A DNA stretch of 64,000 nucleotides from G965198795 sp965198795 (GTDB lineage: Bacteria > Pseudomonadota > Alphaproteobacteria > Rhodospirillales > Casp-alpha2): the NCBI GenBank assembly GCA_965198795.1, contig OZ240674.1, positions 310,001 to 374,000 of the forward strand, written 5' to 3'. The translations under genes and the position numbers were made by a program. Under the pieces are notes generated by a model. That model had not been told where the DNA came from, did no database searches, and saw only the letters and a list, made by a program, of their open reading frames with translations. Shown piece after piece: positions 1-8,662 of this stretch (positions within the stretch are counted from its first letter, which is position 1; each line of letters begins with the position of its first letter).

Positions 1-192
1 CTATTCGTCAAGCATCTCAGTTTTTACGTATCCGACATAATAGATGTTGGCATCGAGATACTACCGATGAAGATGCTGGAAAGCCAAATGTCGAGCGGCG
101 TGCCGTACTACGAGCGCGATTTGCTGAACGTCATTCGCCAAGGGCGTGGCGTGCCGGCGGTTCCTCTCGTTTTGATTGGCGTGGAACCATGA
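1..192 (+). CDS. C-terminal end of a probable BglII-like restriction endonuclease (5' truncated by window)
   Basis: Frame 1 is open from the first base to a TGA at 190-192, giving about 63 residues with no start in view. The tail contains DVGIEILPMK, QMSSGVPYYE and RQGRGVPAVPLVLIGV. From memory these match the conserved end of the BglII-type restriction enzyme family, which cuts double-stranded DNA at a palindromic site. The family call rests on recall of these motifs, not on a search. No methyltransferase is visible on this side; it would have to lie upstream of the window. The sequence is less GC-rich than the housekeeping genes, as expected for a transferred restriction gene. Confidence 0.45.
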   Translation, partial: LFVKHLSFYVSDIIDVGIEILPMKMLESQMSSGVPYYERDLLNVIRQGRGVPAVPLVLIGVEP

Positions 193-1021
193 CCCTTAAT
201 CCGCAGTTAAGAATAACAAGCTATCTTATCCCTAAGACGTTGTGACATTAGATATATTCATGCCCTGCGGTTTTGATGTGGTTGGCGCGTTCGTGGCGTG
301 CGCGGGCGGGGCATGTATCACGGTCTCGAATAGAGCCAGAGTATCATTCCCGCGAAAGCGGGAATCCAGAGCAACCTCTATTACTCGGTCATTGGTTGGA
401 ACGCGTACCGTCCGGCTGGATTCCGGCCTTCGCGAGAAGGACGAAGTGAGAGCGGGAATGACGAATCAAACCTCTTGGAAACCCATAAAATCAGCCCCGC
501 TTGACGTCATAACGCCTTAGGCGTTCATGGCGCCTGGCGGTAAGATAATCCAACTCTTACACCCGGTGTTGCACTGCGGGGATGTTTTGCCGTTTCAAGG
601 TTGGTTATCTATATATTTCCAAAAAATTCGGCGCTTCAACGACTTGGATGGGGAAACTCTTATATCGCCTCGGCCCTGGCCGAAACGAGGGGTGTTCCGT
701 GCCCGCCATCGGCGTCACCCCGCGTTGCGTCATCCCTGATCGCGCCGGTCGATAAGGCCCGCGCGCCCCGCTTCAACAGGCCGGGCCGTCTTGACGGTTT
801 ACGCCGCACGAACCGGTCGCCATCGGGGCTGTCGCGCCGGACGCCAAATCCTCCGCCAGACGATCCCGCTTATGAAAGCTCGAACGGCTCGCGCGCGTAA
901 CACCCATGGCATCCTTTGTTCCAGGTTGTCCGGATCGGTCAACAAACAAGAAAGGCTCCGCCAAAGGCCCGTTTTTCCTGGACGCCGCCAGCCCGGGACC
1001 GCCGGCGGGGCGCTTAACCCC
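193..1021. other. Gene-poor spacer with one dispersed repeat
   Basis: About 830 bases separate the restriction-enzyme tail from ilvC. The only recognisable content is a copy of the dispersed palindromic repeat at 345-461. Several short frames are open here, but none has a recognisable domain, good start context or consistent codon use. I see no tRNA cloverleaf. The segment before 345 is relatively AT-rich and the part after 700 is GC-rich, so it looks like a junction between acquired DNA and the ilv region. Confidence 0.5.
345..461. repeat. Dispersed palindromic repeat, copy 1
   Basis: The element is bounded by CATTCCCGCG at the left and GCGGGAATGAC at the right, which are inverted relative to each other. 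Its core contains TTGGTTGGAACGCG. A clearly homologous copy lies in the opposite orientation at 46219-46320 and a more diverged one at 17781-17895. Elements of this kind are common between genes in alphaproteobacteria and may fold as RNA. No function can be read from the sequence. Confidence 0.7.
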
Positions 1022-2041
1022 TCAGTTCTTGTCCTTATCGACCAGCCGGTTTTCGGCGATCCAGGGCATTAGGCCGCGGAGTTTTTCGCCGACTTCCTCA
1101 ATCGGGTGAGCGGCCCACATGCGGCGCGTGGCCTTGAAGCTGGCTTGACCGGAGGCGTTTTCCAGCATCCAGTCGCGGGCGAACCGGCCGGTCTGGATGT
1201 CTTCCAGAACCTCTTTCATGCGCTTCTTAACGCCGGCGTCGATAATGCGCGGACCGGTTACGTAGTCGCCGTATTCCGCCGTGTTCGAGATTGAGTAGCG
1301 CATGTTAGCGAGGCCGCCCTCGTAGATAAGATCAACAATCAGTTTGACCTCGTGCAGGCATTCGAAATAGGCCATTTCGGGCGCGTAACCAGCTTCGACC
1401 AGGGTCTCGTAACCGGCGCGGATCAGACAGGTCAGGCCGCCGCACAGAACGGTCTGCTCACCGAACAAATCGGTCTCGCATTCCTCCTTGAACGTCGTCT
1501 CGATGACGCCGGAGCGGCCGCCGCCGATGGAGGAGGCGTAAGACAGCGCCATTTCGAGAGCATTGCCGGACGCGTTTTGCGCGACGGCGACGAGGCAGGG
1601 CACGCCGGCGCCGCGCTGGTATTCCGAGCGCACGGTGTGGCCAGGACCTTTCGGGGCGACCATGAACACGTCCATGTCCGGGCGCGGCTCAATCAGAGAG
1701 AAGTGGACGTTGAACCCGTGAGCAAAGGCGATGGCCGCGCCTTCCTTCATGGTGTCCTTGAGTTCTTCATTGTAGATTTTGGCTTGGCCTTCGTCCGGCG
1801 TCAGCATCATGATCACGTCACCCCAGGCGGCCGCTTCGGCCGGGGTCATGACCGTCAAACCCTCGGCCCCGGCTTTCCTAGCGGAGCCGGAACCGGCGCG
1901 CAGCGCGACGCGCACGTCGCCAACGCCGGAATCTTTCAGGTTCAAGGCGTGGGCGTGGCCCTGGCTGCCGTATCCGACGATGACGACTTTCTTGCCCTTG
2001 ATCAGGTTCACGTCGGCGTCGCGATCATAATAGACACGCAT
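1022..2041 (-). CDS. ilvC: Ketol-acid reductoisomerase (NADP+)
   Basis: The 339-residue protein has the usual length of a class I reductoisomerase. An N-terminal Rossmann motif, VGYGSQGHAHALNL, lies near residues 22-35 and binds NADPH. The C-terminal knotted helical domain carries the metal and substrate ligands, for example in the ETDLFGEQ and GLTCLI regions. It isomerises and reduces acetolactate or acetohydroxybutyrate to the dihydroxy acid, the second common step of valine and isoleucine synthesis. It lies 34 bases downstream of ilvN in the order ilvB-ilvN-ilvC, so co-transcription is likely. Confidence 0.97.
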   Translation of the reverse strand: MRVYYDRDADVNLIKGKKVVIVGYGSQGHAHALNLKDSGVGDVRVALRAGSGSARKAGAEGLTVMTPAEAAAWGDVIMMLTPDEGQAKIYNEELKDTMKEGAAIAFAHGFNVHFSLIEPRPDMDVFMVAPKGPGHTVRSEYQRGAGVPCLVAVAQNASGNALEMALSYASSIGGGRSGVIETTFKEECETDLFGEQTVLCGGLTCLIRAGYETLVEAGYAPEMAYFECLHEVKLIVDLIYEGGLANMRYSISNTAEYGDYVTGPRIIDAGVKKRMKEVLEDIQTGRFARDWMLENASGQASFKATRRMWAAHPIEEVGEKLRGLMPWIAENRLVDKDKN

Positions 2042-2075
2042 GAATGTTTCTCCGGTTCTTACAAAAACAAATGGA

Positions 2076-2609
2076 TTAGATGGCGTCCGCGCCGCGGCTG
2101 ATGGCCACGACGCCGGTCCGGGACACGTCCGTCAGCCCGATGGGCTTCATCAGATCGCAAAAGGCGTCGATCTTGCCTGGCTTGCCGACGATTTCGAACA
2201 CGAAGGAGGCGTTGGTGCTGTCAACCACATTGGCGCGGAAGATATCGGCGATACGGAGCGACTCAATCCTATCCTCGCCGGCGCCGGCGACTTTCACCAG
2301 CGCCATTTCGCGTTCGACCGCCGGGCCTTCCGTTGACAGGTCGGAGACCCGATGCACCGGCACCAAACGATCCAACTGCGCCTTGATCTGTTCTATGACC
2401 ATGGGCGTGCCGGACGTCACCACGGTGATGCGGCTCAAGTGCTTGGCGTGTTCGACTTCCGCGACGGTCAGGGTTTCGATGTTGTAGCCCCGCCCGGAGA
2501 ACAGCCCCACGACGCGCGCCAGCACGCCCGGCTCGTTATCGACCAGAACGGCGATAACGTGGCGATCAACTTCGGTCGAATGGACATTGGCTTCGTAAAC
2601 GGATGACAC
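2076..2609 (-). CDS. ilvN: Acetolactate synthase, small regulatory subunit
   Basis: An ACT domain follows the start (VLVDNEPGVLARV, then GRGYNIETLTV) with the C-terminal ALS_ss domain behind it. The subunit confers valine feedback on IlvB and stimulates its activity. I chose the GTG at 2609, giving 177 residues, because it places the ACT domain about 20 residues in, as is usual. The frame stays open to a TTG at 2714, but that extension (rich in R, G and K) resembles no family member. No strong ribosome site distinguishes the starts, so the start is uncertain. It lies between ilvB and ilvC on the same strand. Confidence 0.92.
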   Translation of the reverse strand: MSSVYEANVHSTEVDRHVIAVLVDNEPGVLARVVGLFSGRGYNIETLTVAEVEHAKHLSRITVVTSGTPMVIEQIKAQLDRLVPVHRVSDLSTEGPAVEREMALVKVAGAGEDRIESLRIADIFRANVVDSTNASFVFEIVGKPGKIDAFCDLMKPIGLTDVSRTGVVAISRGADAI

Positions 2610-2752
2610 GGGATCAGCGCTTTGTTTCGAGAAGACCCGCGCTCCGAGAGAACCTCGGGGCGCGAGCCGTTGTTTTAGCGCCGCCCCCTCCGGTGTCAAC
2701 GGTTTCACGCCCAAAGAACGCGAATAGACGGCAATATGAGGGCAAAATAGCC

Positions 2753-4516
2753 CTAAACCAGGACTTTACCTTCCTTGGAGATGGACTTCGCCGTCTGCTC
2801 GCCGGGTCCCAGCAGCATATCGTTATGCGCTGCGCCCGACGGGATCATCGGAAAGCAGTTCTCGGCCGGGTCGATACAGACGTCGGCGATCACCGGGCGG
2901 TCGGTGACGCTCAACATCTCCTCGATCAGGCCGTCCACATCCGAGGGCTTGGCCGCGCGCAGGCCCACGCCGTGGAAGCTTTCCGCCAGTTTCACGAAAT
3001 CCGGCAGGCTTTCCATGTAGCTTTCCGAATAACGCGAGCCGTGCAACAGTTCCTGCCACTGCCGGACCATGCCCATATATTCGTTGTTCAAGATGAACAC
3101 TTTCACCGGCAGACGGTACTGACGGAGCGTCGACATCTCTTGAATGTTCATCAACGTGGACGCCTCGCCGGCGATGTCGATCACCAGCGCGTCCGGGTGC
3201 GCGATCTGAACGCCCATGGCGGCGGGCAGGCCATAGCCCATGGTCCCCAAACCGCCCGACGTCATCCAACGGTTCGGCTCTTCGAACCCGTAATACTGGG
3301 CGGCCCACATTTGGTGTTGGCCCACTTCCGTGGTGACGAAGGTTTTCTTGTCCTTCGTGAAGTGGTGCAGGCGCTCAAGCGCATACTGCGGTTTAATCAG
3401 ATCATCCGAATAGGCGTAGCGCAGGCATTCTTTTTCCCGCCACTTGCCGATCTCGTTCCACCAGAATTTCAGGGCGCCCGGATCGGGTTTCCGTTTTGAA
3501 GCCCGGATGCGTTTCAGCATCTCTTCCAGCACCAGCGTCACGTCGCCAATTATGGGAACGTCAACGGCCACATTCTTGTTGATGGAACTGGGGTCGATAT
3601 CAATGTGAATCTTTTTGGAGCCCGGCGAGAACGCATCCAGCCGCCCGGTAATCCTGTCATCAAATCGCGCGCCAATACAAACCATGACGTCACAGTCGTG
3701 CATGGCCCAGTTGGCCTCGTACGTGCCGTGCATGCCCAACATGCCAAGGAACTGTTTGTCGCTCGCCGGATAAGCGCCCAGGCCCATCAAGGTGAGGGTG
3801 CAGGGAAAGCCCGTTTCGCGAACAAGCACGCGCAGCAGTTCCGACGCCCGGGGACCGGAATTGATGACGCCGCCGCCACCATAAATGACCGGCTTCTTGG
3901 CGTTCATCATCAGATCGACGGCGGCCTGAATAGAGCTATCGTCGGCGTTCACCCGGGGTTGATATTTTTGCTCTTCGGCGGCCGGGGCTTTTTTATAAAG
4001 TCCCGCGCCCATCAGGATGTCTTTCGGCAGATCGACAACCACGGGACCGGGACGGCCGGAGCGCGCCACGTGGAACGCTTCATGCGCCACGTCAGCCAGA
4101 TCGTTGATATCCTTGACCAGGTAATTGTGTTTGGTGCAGGGGCGCGTGATGCCGGTCGTATCGCACTCTTGGAACGCGTCATTGCCGATCAGATGGGTCG
4201 GCACTTGGCCCGTGAAGCAAACGATAGGGATCGAGTCCATCAAGGCGTCCGTCAAACCAGTGACGGCGTTAGTCGCGCCAGGACCCGAGGTCACCAGCAC
4301 CACGCCCACCTTGCCGGTGGAGCGCGCATAGCCCTCCGCCGCGTGGACCGCGCCGCCTTCCTGGCGAACCAGGATGTGGCGGATGGCGTTTTGTTGGAAG
4401 ATCGCGTCATAGATGGGTAATACGGCGCCGCCCGGATATCCGAAGATCTCGGTTACGCCCTGGTCCTTGCAGGCTTCCAGGACGATTTCAGCGCCGCTCA
4501 TCTCTCGCGTTGACAT
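2753..4516 (-). CDS. ilvB: Acetolactate synthase, large catalytic subunit
   Basis: The 587-residue thiamine-diphosphate enzyme condenses pyruvate with pyruvate or 2-oxobutyrate, the committed step to branched-chain amino acids. The N-terminal PYR domain carries the catalytic Glu in RQEGGAVHAAEGYAR, the central domain binds FAD, and the C-terminal PP domain binds ThDP. The metal-binding motif, normally G-D-[GA]-S followed by NN, here reads AGEAS and then LNNEYMGMVRQW, so the usual Asp is a Glu (codon GAG). All other hallmarks are intact and the length is normal. It is first of the ilvB-ilvN-ilvC group. Confidence 0.96.
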   Translation of the reverse strand: MSTREMSGAEIVLEACKDQGVTEIFGYPGGAVLPIYDAIFQQNAIRHILVRQEGGAVHAAEGYARSTGKVGVVLVTSGPGATNAVTGLTDALMDSIPIVCFTGQVPTHLIGNDAFQECDTTGITRPCTKHNYLVKDINDLADVAHEAFHVARSGRPGPVVVDLPKDILMGAGLYKKAPAAEEQKYQPRVNADDSSIQAAVDLMMNAKKPVIYGGGGVINSGPRASELLRVLVRETGFPCTLTLMGLGAYPASDKQFLGMLGMHGTYEANWAMHDCDVMVCIGARFDDRITGRLDAFSPGSKKIHIDIDPSSINKNVAVDVPIIGDVTLVLEEMLKRIRASKRKPDPGALKFWWNEIGKWREKECLRYAYSDDLIKPQYALERLHHFTKDKKTFVTTEVGQHQMWAAQYYGFEEPNRWMTSGGLGTMGYGLPAAMGVQIAHPDALVIDIAGEASTLMNIQEMSTLRQYRLPVKVFILNNEYMGMVRQWQELLHGSRYSESYMESLPDFVKLAESFHGVGLRAAKPSDVDGLIEEMLSVTDRPVIADVCIDPAENCFPMIPSGAAHNDMLLGPGEQTAKSISKEGKVLV

Positions 4517-4803
4517 AATTCTGGCCTTTCAACGGCTTATCGCCGGCTCGTTTTTAGAACTTCTCGTGAAATCCTCCGGCGCGACGTGCCGCTATATCGC
4601 CTCGCGCGGGGAAGCGGCAACCTAATGCGGGGTTGCATACCGGTCAACCGAAAAAACATAATATTCGTAAAGTTTTTTGAATTTTTATAAAATAATATTA
4701 TAATTATTTCGATCATCACCCAGCGCGGACGGACGGCGGGGTCTGGACCGGGGGATCTGCGGGAACCTTCAAAAGGCGGACGCGGGTGTGACGGCGGGGT
4801 TGG
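4517..4803 (-). promoter_or_regulatory. ilvB upstream region with a possible Ile-rich leader peptide
   Basis: This 287-base spacer between miaA and ilvB has a strongly AT-rich part at about 4665-4720, likely to hold the ilv promoter. On the minus strand an open frame begins with ATG at 4719 and reads MMIEIIIILF, with five Ile codons in the first seven residues. It runs to a stop at 4537, close to ilvB. A 6-bp inverted repeat, CGCCGG/CCGGCG, lies just before the ilvB start. A leader-peptide attenuator is conceivable, but I find no clear terminator with a U-tract, so this stays tentative. Confidence 0.25.
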
Positions 4804-5754
4804 TCAGTTCTTCCACGCCGCCCAAATCGTGTTGAGGGCGTCCTCATTCGACTCCAGCGCCGTTAGCACGACATCAGCCTCGTATTGCCCCCGGAACCAG
4901 GTCATCTGACGTTTGGCGAATTGGCGGGTCGATCGCTTGGCTTTGGCGACGGCGTCTTCCAGGGAACCTTGGCCGTTCAGGTAACTGGTCAGTTCGGGCG
5001 CGCCCAACAGACGGGTGGCGGGCAGGCGCGGGTCCAGGTCCATGGCCATCAGGGTCCTGACTTCACCCAAAGCCCCCTCTTCCATCATCCGATCAAACCG
5101 CGCGTCGCAGCGGGCGTAAAGCTCTTCCCGGGGCGGCGCCAGCAGAACCGTATTATACGTTGCGTCAATTGCGGGGCCTGGACTCTGCTCCGCTTGCCAA
5201 TCGGTCAGGGATTTGCCCGTCGCCTCATAAACGGCGTAAGCCCGGATCAAGCGTTGACGGTCTTGAGGAGGCAGCTTGTCCGCGGCCGCTTTGTCCCGCC
5301 TGTCAAGCTCCAGCAAAAACGCCTCGCCCCCGATGGCGTCATAGCGTTCCTCGGCGGCGGCGGTGATTTCATCCGGCACCGCCGGCACCTGGGCAATACC
5401 GCTCATCAGGCTTCGGATATAAAGTCCCGTGCCGCCCGCCAGGACAGGTGTCCTGCCGTCCGCCCAAGCACCTTCGATCATCGGCAAGGTCTCGCGCAGC
5501 CACCATCCGGCGGACGAGCGTTCGGTCACGCTCAAAACGCCATAGCCCAAATGAGGCACATTCGCCATCTCTTGACCGGATGGACGCGCCGACAGGATTC
5601 GAACTTCAGCGTAGCTCTGCATGCTGTCCGCGTTGATCACAACGCCCCCAACTTTTTTCGCCAGGTCAGCGGCCAATGCGGACTTTCCACTGGCGGTGGG
5701 ACCGGCAATGATGATCACCGCTCCCCGCCTACCCTGATTCGTGATACCCGCCAT
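4804..5754 (-). CDS. miaA: tRNA dimethylallyltransferase
   Basis: The enzyme transfers a dimethylallyl group to A37 of tRNAs reading UNN codons. The P-loop IIIAGPTASGKSALA lies near residues 14-28, followed by the family's VINADSMQSY and GGTGLYIRSL motifs. I use ATG 5754 (316 residues), which leaves a normal short leader before the P-loop. The frame is open upstream to 5922, but that extension runs antisense through serB and is low-complexity. An in-frame ATG at 5787 has GGAGG only 2 bases away. Its start codon overlaps that of divergent serB in a CATG. Confidence 0.95.
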   Translation of the reverse strand: MAGITNQGRRGAVIIIAGPTASGKSALAADLAKKVGGVVINADSMQSYAEVRILSARPSGQEMANVPHLGYGVLSVTERSSAGWWLRETLPMIEGAWADGRTPVLAGGTGLYIRSLMSGIAQVPAVPDEITAAAEERYDAIGGEAFLLELDRRDKAAADKLPPQDRQRLIRAYAVYEATGKSLTDWQAEQSPGPAIDATYNTVLLAPPREELYARCDARFDRMMEEGALGEVRTLMAMDLDPRLPATRLLGAPELTSYLNGQGSLEDAVAKAKRSTRQFAKRQMTWFRGQYEADVVLTALESNEDALNTIWAAWKN

Positions 5755-6658
5755 GACTAAAGAAGCGCCCGCCGTCGTTACTCTCATCGCCTCCGGGCCC
5801 GGGGGCTTAAGCCTCGCCATCTTGGGCGAAGCCCGCGAGGCGCTCAACCGTTTGGGCGCGGACGCCTTGCCGCCAACCTGGTTGTCGGAAGCGGAAGCCG
5901 CGGACATCCCTTTTGCGGACATGGCGCCGGATCAAGCGGACGCGATCGTTCGAGATATCACGGGCGATGCGAAAATCGACGTCATCGCGCAAGCAACGGC
6001 GCATCGCCGGAAAAAATTACTGATCGCGGACATGGACTCCACCATTGTCACATCCGAAACCCTGGACGACCTGGCGGGAATGGCGGGCGTGGGCGGGAAA
6101 ATCGCCGCCATCACCAACCGCGCCATGGCCGGCGAGTTAGATTTTTCCGAAGCGCTAAGGAAGCGCGTCGGCATGCTGAAAGGTCTATCGGCGGATGTCT
6201 TGGAAGAAGCAAAGGCGCGGATGGAGGTCAGCCCCGGAGCGGCCTCCTTGGTGAGGACCATGCGGGCGAACGGCGCCTATTGCGCGCTCGTTTCCGGCGG
6301 CTTCACCCAGTTCGCGGACGCCATTCGGGACAAGCTGGGCTTCGATATGGCCATGGCCAATCGCTTCGCCGTCAAGGACGGCGCGCTGACGGGCGGCGTG
6401 ACCGATCCGATCCTGACAAAGGACGCCAAAGTGGAAACGCTCCGCCGCCTGGCCGCCGAAAAGGGTTTGTCACTTGCCGAGACCGCGACCGTTGGCGATG
6501 GCGCGAATGATCTGGAAATGACGCTGGCGGCTGGACTGGGCGTCGCGTATCGCGGGAAACCCGTTCTTCGGGACGCGGCTCGCGCGCGTCTGGATTATGC
6601 GGATCTGCGCGGAATGCTGTTCGCGCAAGGATATTCCTCAAGAGAGTTCGCCGATTAG
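5753..6658 (+). CDS. serB: Phosphoserine phosphatase
   Basis: This 301-residue HAD-superfamily enzyme releases serine from phosphoserine in the last step of serine synthesis. HAD motif I is ADMDSTIV near residue 91, with the nucleophile Asp. Motif II is VSGGFTQF, and motifs III/IV are seen as K...VGDGANDLEM. An N-terminal region of about 80 residues is the ACT-like part found in longer SerB proteins. A GTG at 5741 is an alternative start. Neither has a good ribosome site, which may mean translation of a short or leaderless transcript initiated inside miaA. Confidence 0.95.
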   Translation: MTKEAPAVVTLIASGPGGLSLAILGEAREALNRLGADALPPTWLSEAEAADIPFADMAPDQADAIVRDITGDAKIDVIAQATAHRRKKLLIADMDSTIVTSETLDDLAGMAGVGGKIAAITNRAMAGELDFSEALRKRVGMLKGLSADVLEEAKARMEVSPGAASLVRTMRANGAYCALVSGGFTQFADAIRDKLGFDMAMANRFAVKDGALTGGVTDPILTKDAKVETLRRLAAEKGLSLAETATVGDGANDLEMTLAAGLGVAYRGKPVLRDAARARLDYADLRGMLFAQGYSSREFAD

Positions 6659-6718
6659 GTTTTTGTTCGCTCAAATAGTGGAGACTGGCTTTCGCCGGGA
6701 CACGGCGCCGCGAAACAA

Positions 6719-6747
6719 GAACCGGCCGGGTAGAACCCGGCCGGTTC
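6719..6747 (-). terminator. Intrinsic terminator of degP (perfect 12-bp hairpin)
   Basis: GAACCGGCCGGG and CCCGGCCGGTTC form a perfect 12-bp stem around a 5-base loop. Read on the minus strand, the stem is followed by TTGTTTC, so it fits the end of the hflK-degP operon best. It lies between convergent serB and degP and may also stop serB transcripts. Confidence 0.8.
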
Positions 6748-6773
6748 GCTTGAATCGGGAATTGAGTGAAGAC

Positions 6774-8288
6774 TTAGCCCTTGGCCAGACGGATCGCGAC
6801 AAAGCGCAGGCCCTGCTGACCTTCGACCAGCAACAGAACCGACTTCCGGCCGGCTTCCGCCGCTTCTTTCACCTTGCGGGCGACATCGCCCGGGTCAGCG
6901 ACTTCCTCCTGGCTGACCTCGACGATCAAGTCGCCGGGGCGCAGACCTTTCTCGGCCGAGGGTCCGGCGCCTTTGACCTCGGTCACCACGACGCCTTTGG
7001 CGTCTTCCTTCAACTCAAAGCGCTTTTTGAGGTTGTCCGTGATCCCGGACAGCGTCAGACCCAGTTCATCAAGCTCTTGCGGCTTGGCGGATTTGCCGCC
7101 AGAGTTGGGATTACGAGCGGCGACTTGCGCCGCGTCGTCTTCCAGTTCCGCGATATTCACCTTCAGCGTGACTTTTTTGGTGTCACGCCAAACCTCGACC
7201 GGCACCGTGGCGCCCACTTCCGTTTCGGCAACGATACGCGGCAACTGACGCATGGTCTCAACGGCGCGGTTGTTGAAGGCCAGGATTACGTCGCCTTGTT
7301 TCAATTCAGCCTTCTCGGCCGGACCGTCCGGCAGCACGCGGCTGACCAAAGCGCCCATATCGCTCTCAAGGCCCAGGCTCTCGGCGATCTCCGGCGTGAC
7401 GCGCTGGATTTGAACGCCCAGCCAGCCGCGCTGGACGGCGCCGCGCTTGATCAGTTGCTTGATGATCGGCTCGGCCGTCGAGGCGGGCACAGCGAAGCCG
7501 ATACCGACGCTTCCGCCCGATGGCGAGAAAATAGCTGTGTTGACGCCAACGACCTCACCCTGAAGATTAAACAGCGGACCGCCCGAGTTGCCCCGGTTAA
7601 TGGAGGCGTCGGTTTGAATGTAGTCGTCGTAGGGACCGGATTGAATATCCCGGCCGCGGGCGGAGACGATACCCGCCGTCACCGTGCCCCCCAAGCCAAA
7701 CGGATTGCCGATGGCGACAACCCAGTCACCAACGCGCAGCTTTTTGACGTCACCGAACTTGGCCGGTGTCAACTTAATGTCGCCCGGTTCGACTTTCAGG
7801 ACGGCGATGTCCGTTCGGCGGTCACGGCCGATGACCTTGGCGGTCAGCGACGTATCGTCTTGCAGCACCACGTTTATTTCGGACGCGTCCTCAATGACGT
7901 GGTTGTTGGTGACGACGTAGCCGTCTTTCGAAACGATGAAACCAGACCCCAGTGAAGTCGCCCGGCGCGGTTGCTGGCCCTGATTTTGCTGCTGGTTGAA
8001 GAAATCCCGGAACAAATCTTCCAAGGGCGATCCCGGCGGCAATTGCGGCGCGATTTGGCCTTGGCGGCCCTCGACCACTTGCGTGGACGAGATATTCACG
8101 ACGCTCGGCAGAAGCCGATCCGCCAAATCAGCAAAGCTGTCCGGCGCGGTCCGCGCCTGCGCCGGCGCGCCGGGGAGCATCGCCAACATCATGGCCACGG
8201 CCATCAACCAATGAACGATAGAAGCGGAAGAACGCCTGGCGGCCGCACCGCCAGCCCGTCTCATGAGAGAAGTGTTATTCATCGTCAT
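6774..8288 (-). CDS. degP: Do-family periplasmic serine protease/chaperone (DegP/MucD)
   Basis: The protein has 504 residues with a signal peptide (basic RRAGGAAARR, hydrophobic core, A-x-A cut near PAQA). A trypsin-like domain follows with the triad His in VVTNNHVIED, Asp in RRTDIAVLKV and Ser in NRGNSGGPL. Two PDZ domains follow, the first around RGWLGVQIQ and the second around KGVVVTEVKG. It degrades and refolds misfolded envelope proteins. It is last in the minus-strand series hflK-hflC-DUF2065-degP, an arrangement common in alphaproteobacteria, and ends at a strong hairpin. Confidence 0.95.
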   Translation of the reverse strand: MTMNNTSLMRRAGGAAARRSSASIVHWLMAVAMMLAMLPGAPAQARTAPDSFADLADRLLPSVVNISSTQVVEGRQGQIAPQLPPGSPLEDLFRDFFNQQQNQGQQPRRATSLGSGFIVSKDGYVVTNNHVIEDASEINVVLQDDTSLTAKVIGRDRRTDIAVLKVEPGDIKLTPAKFGDVKKLRVGDWVVAIGNPFGLGGTVTAGIVSARGRDIQSGPYDDYIQTDASINRGNSGGPLFNLQGEVVGVNTAIFSPSGGSVGIGFAVPASTAEPIIKQLIKRGAVQRGWLGVQIQRVTPEIAESLGLESDMGALVSRVLPDGPAEKAELKQGDVILAFNNRAVETMRQLPRIVAETEVGATVPVEVWRDTKKVTLKVNIAELEDDAAQVAARNPNSGGKSAKPQELDELGLTLSGITDNLKKRFELKEDAKGVVVTEVKGAGPSAEKGLRPGDLIVEVSQEEVADPGDVARKVKEAAEAGRKSVLLLVEGQQGLRFVAIRLAKG

Positions 8289-8465
8289 TCACTCTTTTCC
8301 TGCCGGGCCGCCGCTTTCCCTGTTTTAAGAAACGGCGAAAAGACCCGTGTGGTTTCTCAACTCCGGGCGTTCGGCGAGAGACCAGCCGATCACCTTCACG
8401 CTCATATGATCTTGTTTTGTGGCCAAAGCGAGGCGCGGGCATGACTTTTCCCAGGCAAATTGCGG

Positions 8466-8651
8466 CTATCCCATGACCAACCACACGATAACGACGCCTA
8501 AAGCCGCCGCCATGACGCCCATCACCCGAATTCTTTCGGCGGGCTGACCGAGCATGACGGCCATCATTTTCTTCATGGCTTCGGGGAAGAGCGCGTAAGC
8601 GCACCCTTCCAACGCAATCGCCAACCCTATGGCAACCAGTAAGTCCTGCAA
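8466..8651 (-). CDS. DUF2065 (YjeT-like) small inner-membrane protein
   Basis: This 61-residue protein is almost entirely two hydrophobic segments, LLVAIGLAIALEGCAYALF and VMGVMAAALGVVIVWLVMG. They are joined by a short polar loop with FPEAMKKMM and QPAERIRVMG, as in the DUF2065/YjeT family. Its biochemical role is unknown. It sits 11 bases after hflC and upstream of degP, so it is very likely co-expressed with the HflKC complex and may be a small accessory subunit in the inner membrane, which is inference from position. Confidence 0.85.
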   Translation of the reverse strand: MQDLLVAIGLAIALEGCAYALFPEAMKKMMAVMLGQPAERIRVMGVMAAALGVVIVWLVMG

Positions 8652-8662
8652 AGACGGAGGAC

